A stretch of 10,298 nt of DNA from Pseudomonadota bacterium (GTDB lineage Bacteria > Desulfobacterota > Desulfobulbia > Desulfobulbales > JAGXFP01), in assembly GCA_030673265.1 (NCBI GenBank), contig DAOVJK010000084.1, forward strand, positions 1-10,298. Direction: 5' to 3'. A program made the position numbers and the translations under genes. A model generated the notes under the pieces. That model saw nothing but the letters and a program-made list of their open reading frames with translations. It was not told the DNA's origin and ran no database searches. Below, in pieces: positions 7,325 to 10,298 of this stretch. The first letter of the stretch is position 1. The number at the start of each line of letters is the position of its first letter.

Positions 7325-7764
7325 CCGCTTCTTTCCTCAAGTCTTTTTTTCAGGTCAAATATATAGGCCTCTTTCCGGGGTCCGGCGAGGTTGTACTCCT
7401 TGGAAAAAGTGATCGCCCCGAATTTACAGCTCTCCACACACTGCCCGCAGAGACTGCATTTGGTGAAATCCAGGACATAACTGGTGAGGACCTTCTTCTT
7501 AGCCCCCTCAGGTTTTTCTCCTGCCAGGGCTATACAGCCGGAAGGACAGGCCCGTTGACACATCCCGCAGACAACACATTTCGAGGCACCGGTTTCCTCA
7601 TCGCCCAGGAGCTCAATGTGGCCCCGGAAACGCGCAGACATCTTGAGGCTCTCATGTGGATACTGCAGGGTAACCACCGGCTTTACCATGTGCTTGATGG
7701 TAATGCCCAGCCCGACAACCAGGCTCTTGGTGCCACCGAACAGTTCTTTGAAATATTCACCCAT
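7321..7764 (-). CDS. nuoI: NADH-quinone oxidoreductase subunit I (NuoI), two 4Fe-4S clusters
   Basis: This is an 8Fe ferredoxin-like subunit that passes electrons along the peripheral arm towards the quinone site. From ATG 7764 it has 147 residues, against about 160-180 for many NuoI; the C-terminus is short. Two cluster motifs are visible: CVVCGMCQRACP (Cys63, 66, 69, 73) and CSLCGQCVESCK (Cys103, 106, 109, 113). The residue after the last cysteine is Lys114, where ferredoxin motifs normally have Pro. I chose ATG 7764, two bases after the nuoH stop, with GGGAG 10 bases upstream. A longer frame from TTG 7806 would add 14 residues and overlap nuoH by 40 bases, which is unlikely. It overlaps nuoJ by 4 bases. 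It directly follows nuoH, as in standard operons. Confidence 0.95.
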   Translation of the reverse strand: MGEYFKELFGGTKSLVVGLGITIKHMVKPVVTLQYPHESLKMSARFRGHIELLGDEETGASKCVVCGMCQRACPSGCIALAGEKPEGAKKKVLTSYVLDFTKCSLCGQCVESCKFGAITFSKEYNLAGPRKEAYIFDLKKRLEERSG

Positions 7765-7766
7765 TT

Positions 7767-8792
7767 TTATGAGGCTCCCATAAGAAAAGTCTTCAGTAGA
7801 GGCCAAAGCTTGATCATGGCGCCGGTCAAAAGCAGATTGACCAGTGAAATAGGAATAAGGTACTTCCAGGACAGATTAAGAAGACCCCACAATGTAGTCC
7901 GCGGATAAGTCCACCGGATCCACATCACACAGAAAATCAGCAGATAGACCTTGGCCAGGAACCACCACCAGCCCGGATACAGACCTAAAGGACACTGCCA
8001 GCCACCCAGAAAGAGGATCGTGGCCAAACTGCAACCAATGATGATGTTGGCATATTCACCCATGAAAAAGACGCCAAAGCCCATGCCGGAGTACTCGGTG
8101 TGATAACCGGCGATCAGTTCACTCTCCGCCTCGCCCAAGTCAAATGGGGCACGATTGGTCTCGGCCAGAGAACAGGTGAAGAAGATCAGAAAGGCCACCG
8201 GCATCAGCGGGCTGGCGGACAGCCTGAAGATATACCAGTTCAGCAGTGAACCATCCTGCTGCATGACGATCTCGTTCAGATTCATGGTATGGGTGACCAT
8301 GATCATGGTAATCACCGTGATCAACATCGGGATCTCATAGGCGACATTCTGGGATACGCAGCGGGCCGCAGAGATCACGGCATATTTATTGGCCGACCCC
8401 CAGCCGCCCAGCAGCAGACCCATGACATTCACCGAGGCAAAGGCAAAAATCACCAGCAGACCTATATCGATATTCCGGGCAACCAGATTTTCACTGAAGG
8501 GAATCGTCACAAAAGACATAACCGCCGGCACCAGGACCAGCAGAGGTGCAACCTTGAACAGGTAGGGATCGACCCCTTTCGGCACCAGCAGTTGTTTGGA
8601 CATCAGCTTGAGCCCGTCGGCCAGCGGCTGCAACAACCCAAAAGGCCCGACTTCCTTGGGTCCAATCCGCCGCTGGATATGACCGGCAACCTTCCGCTCC
8701 AACCAGACCAGGTAGGCGGCGTTGAGGGCGATAAAAGCGATGATACCGACCACAAAGGCCAGCAAACGCAACGGTTCTGGAATAAACATCAT
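7767..8792 (-). CDS. nuoH: NADH-quinone oxidoreductase subunit H (NuoH)
   Basis: This membrane anchor of the peripheral arm has about eight helices and forms much of the quinone-binding tunnel. It has 341 residues, typical of the family. Signatures include LERKVAGHIQRRIGPKEVGP (residues 31-50), GWGSANKYAV (130-139), SQNVAYEIP (147-155), and the acidic loop AETNRAPFDLGEAESEL (210-226) running into AGYHTEYSGMGF. Acidic residues of that loop are kept, but Gly238 stands where EYSGMKF usually has a basic residue. Near the C-terminus, the usual PRxRxDQLM stretch is instead PRTTLWGLLNLSWK (297-310). Translation may begin at ATG 8792 or the adjacent ATG 8789, with AAGGAGAGG just upstream. It starts 11 bases after nuoD; nuoE, nuoF and nuoG, which normally lie between, are absent here. 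Confidence 0.96.
   Translation of the reverse strand: MMFIPEPLRLLAFVVGIIAFIALNAAYLVWLERKVAGHIQRRIGPKEVGPFGLLQPLADGLKLMSKQLLVPKGVDPYLFKVAPLLVLVPAVMSFVTIPFSENLVARNIDIGLLVIFAFASVNVMGLLLGGWGSANKYAVISAARCVSQNVAYEIPMLITVITMIMVTHTMNLNEIVMQQDGSLLNWYIFRLSASPLMPVAFLIFFTCSLAETNRAPFDLGEAESELIAGYHTEYSGMGFGVFFMGEYANIIIGCSLATILFLGGWQCPLGLYPGWWWFLAKVYLLIFCVMWIRWTYPRTTLWGLLNLSWKYLIPISLVNLLLTGAMIKLWPLLKTFLMGAS
7775..7779 (-). promoter_or_regulatory. Ribosome binding site deciding the nuoI start
   Basis: GGGAG on the minus strand lies 10 bases before ATG 7764, inside the last codons of nuoH. It supports the ATG over the upstream TTG at 7806. Confidence 0.45.
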
Positions 8793-8796
8793 AAAT

Positions 8797-8805
8797 CCTC
8801 TCCTT
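8797..8805 (-). promoter_or_regulatory. Ribosome binding site of nuoH, overlapping the nuoD stop
   Basis: The strong AAGGAGAGG on the minus strand lies 4 bases before ATG 8792 and uses the last two bases of the nuoD TAA stop. The match is one of the best in the window. It shows that nuoD and nuoH are a designed junction, not a recent scar from loss of the genes between them. Confidence 0.7.
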
Positions 8806-9922
8806 ACCTGTCTATCTCGGGGATAACCAGATCCAGACTTCCCATCAAGGCCAAAGCATCGGCAAGGAGCATACCCTGGCTGGCCTCACCAAAAAGACTC
8901 AGGTTAGAGAACGTTGGTGAGCGCAATTTCAACCGATAGGCCTTATTGGTCCCGTCACTGACAACCCTGATCCCAAAAGTACCCCGGGGCGCCTCGACGG
9001 CGCTGTAGTAATCACCTGGTTCCGGCTTCAGAATCTTCGGCACCTTCTCCGGCATAATCGGACCTGCCGGCAATTTATCGAGGGCCTGTTCGATGATCCG
9101 CATGGACTGTTCCATCTCATCCATCCTGACCATATAACGGGCCATGGAGTCGCACTCCGAATAGACGGGCACGTCAAAATCTAATTCCGGATAGACCGAG
9201 TAAGGTTCGTTTTTGCGGACATCATAATCGACCCCTGACCCCCGCAAAACCGGACCGGTGGCCCCGTATTTACGGCACATCTCCCCGGGCAGGATGCCAA
9301 TATCTTTAAGCCTGGTAATCAAGATGATGTTTTTGGTAACCAGATTATGATAATCGGGCATTCTTTTCCGTAACCGCTTGATAAAAGCCCGACTACCGGT
9401 GACAAAATCATCGTCGATATCATTATAAAGTCCGCCAAAGCGGAAATAACAGAAGGTCAACCGGGCTCCGGTAACCGATTCAAGCAGGTCGAGGATATGT
9501 TCACGATCATCAAAGGCATAGAGCAACGGGGTAAACCCGCCAAGATCAAGGACAAAGGCCCCGAACCAGAGGAGATGACTGGCAATACGATTCAGCTCGA
9601 CGGTGATCACCCGGATGTACTCGGCCCGCTCGGGCACCTCAATGCCCATGGCCTGCTCGACCACCTTGACATAACCATGGTTGTAGGACAGGGCGCCCAG
9701 ATAATCGAGGCGGGCCGTATTCGGCATGAATTGCGCCCAGGTCCGGTTCTCCCCCATCTTTTCGTGCATGCGGTGAATATAGCCCAGCACCGGTTCGGCC
9801 TCGACGATATACTCACCATCCATGGTCAACTTGACCCGCAAAACCCCGTGGGTGGCGGGATGCTGAGGACCCAGATTTAGAACAAAGGTTTCCTGATTCT
9901 GACTGCGAGCTAAATCACTCAT
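8804..9922 (-). CDS. nuoD: NADH-quinone oxidoreductase subunit D (NuoD), 49-kDa type
   Basis: This peripheral-arm subunit lines the quinone reduction site and descends from the large subunit of NiFe hydrogenases. It has 372 residues, a little shorter than the common 390-410. The quinone-site loop GPQHPATHGVLR (residues 18-29) is intact, as is RLDYLG (71-76), which contains the conserved tyrosine of the pocket. GYIHRMHEKMGENRTW (47-62) matches the family's GYLHRG-EK region. RGSGVDYDVRKNEPY and the C-terminal EIDR are also typical. The cysteine pairs that bind nickel in hydrogenases are absent, so this is not a group 4 hydrogenase. It starts at ATG 9922, overlapping the nuoC stop by 4 bases, with AAGGAC 8 bases upstream. 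C and D are separate here, unlike the fused E. coli NuoCD. Confidence 0.97.
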   Translation of the reverse strand: MSDLARSQNQETFVLNLGPQHPATHGVLRVKLTMDGEYIVEAEPVLGYIHRMHEKMGENRTWAQFMPNTARLDYLGALSYNHGYVKVVEQAMGIEVPERAEYIRVITVELNRIASHLLWFGAFVLDLGGFTPLLYAFDDREHILDLLESVTGARLTFCYFRFGGLYNDIDDDFVTGSRAFIKRLRKRMPDYHNLVTKNIILITRLKDIGILPGEMCRKYGATGPVLRGSGVDYDVRKNEPYSVYPELDFDVPVYSECDSMARYMVRMDEMEQSMRIIEQALDKLPAGPIMPEKVPKILKPEPGDYYSAVEAPRGTFGIRVVSDGTNKAYRLKLRSPTFSNLSLFGEASQGMLLADALALMGSLDLVIPEIDR

Positions 9923-10298
9923 ACCTTGAAGTCCTTGAGAAGTGGATGAAAGTCAGCATCCTCCGGAAGCAGCAGAGGGGAAAGGTCGGGATGCCCTGAA
10001 AAGTTTATCCCGAAAAAATCATGGGTCTCGCGCTCATGCCAATTGGCACCGGGAATTATCTGGCAAATAGTCGGGATATCCGGCTTGGTCCGATCCAGGC
10101 GGCAACGAACCGCGACCCGGCAAAGCGTAGCATCTGTGTGGTTATAATCGTAAACAACTTCCATCTGATCACCAGCTTTTTCGACGTCACCTTCCTGAAC
10201 TCCGACTATTGCACTGTCACCGCTGGCATCGGCATCTGGTGCCGGTTCATCTGCAACCTTCTCCTGATTACCAACCGGTGTCTTGCCCAACCAGTCTA
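9919..10298 (-). CDS. nuoC: NADH-quinone oxidoreductase subunit C (NuoC), 5' end missing
   Basis: This 30-kDa-type peripheral-arm subunit packs against NuoD and NuoB. Only the last 126 codons are in the window. The frame stays open to the edge, so TTG at 10290 is not a true start; Asp-Trp codons precede it. The family signature is clear: ANWHERETHDFFGI, then GHPDLSPLLLPED and the C-terminal PLLKDFKV. Upstream of the conserved MEVVYDYNH strand is a roughly 33-residue stretch (about 10165-10263) rich in Asp, Glu, Ala and Pro. Its composition is low-complexity, and it is not part of the usual NuoC core as I know it. The gene overlaps nuoD by 4 bases (ATGA). nuoA and nuoB are expected just outside the window, but this cannot be seen. 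Confidence 0.94.
   Translation of the reverse strand, partial: DWLGKTPVGNQEKVADEPAPDADASGDSAIVGVQEGDVEKAGDQMEVVYDYNHTDATLCRVAVRCRLDRTKPDIPTICQIIPGANWHERETHDFFGINFSGHPDLSPLLLPEDADFHPLLKDFKV

Noticed and set aside
7765..7806. A longer nuoI beginning at TTG 7806
   Set aside because: It would overlap nuoH by 40 bases. The ATG at 7764 lies two bases after the nuoH stop, has a ribosome binding site, and matches a sensible N-terminus.
8289..8939. Plus-strand reading frame of 216 codons opposite nuoH/nuoD
   Set aside because: It is rich in Gln, His, Arg and Asp, as expected from the mirror of membrane-protein codons. It has no hydrophobic pattern or domain, and it spans the junction of two certain genes.
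8804..9922. NuoD as the large subunit of an energy-converting NiFe hydrogenase
   Set aside because: The N- and C-terminal cysteine pairs that hold the NiFe centre are absent, while the quinone-site GPQHPATHG loop is intact.

Overview
The window is the interior of one long operon read entirely from the minus strand. It encodes most of a complex I-type, ion-pumping quinone oxidoreductase (the nuo family). In transcription order, from high to low coordinates, the genes are: nuoC (N-terminus cut by the window edge), nuoD, nuoH, nuoI, nuoJ, nuoK, an MrpD-like antiporter subunit, a small two-helix membrane protein, a second antiporter subunit with a NuoL-like tail, nuoM, and nuoN (C-terminus cut by the window edge). 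Neighbours overlap by 4-11 bases or lie 2-22 bases apart, except for a 95-base gap before nuoN. This points to a single co-transcribed, translationally coupled unit. No RNA genes, mobile elements, CRISPR arrays or rho-independent terminators were seen, and there is no gene-free stretch longer than 95 bases.

Region by region: 7321-10298 encodes the peripheral arm parts NuoC, NuoD and NuoI (two 4Fe-4S clusters) and the membrane anchor NuoH, which together form the quinone site. 6474-7324 encodes the small membrane subunits NuoJ and NuoK. 2913-6452 is the unusual part. Where a standard operon has one nuoL, this one has two antiporter-like genes, of 492 and 600 codons, with a 90-codon membrane protein gene wedged between them. 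1-2890 encodes the ordinary pump subunits NuoM and NuoN.

Two features separate this locus from a textbook 14-subunit complex I. First, nuoD is followed directly by nuoH, so the NADH-oxidising module nuoE-F-G is absent from its usual place; another electron donor, or EFG genes elsewhere, is implied. Second, the membrane arm has four antiporter-like subunits instead of three. The longer extra one has Asn where pumping subunits have the central helix-7 lysine, and it carries a C-terminal extension that looks like the NuoL lateral helix.

The organism is probably a Gram-negative anaerobe of the Desulfobacterota (sulfate or sulfur reducers and relatives). This is inferred from the EFG-less layout, the antiporter genes in the nuoL position and the general sequence flavour of the proteins. 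It is a judgement from memory of such gene clusters, not a database result. The parts have recognisable relatives, so this is best read as a variant complex I rather than a wholly new system. The antiporter, small-protein, antiporter block is the part that deserves attention.
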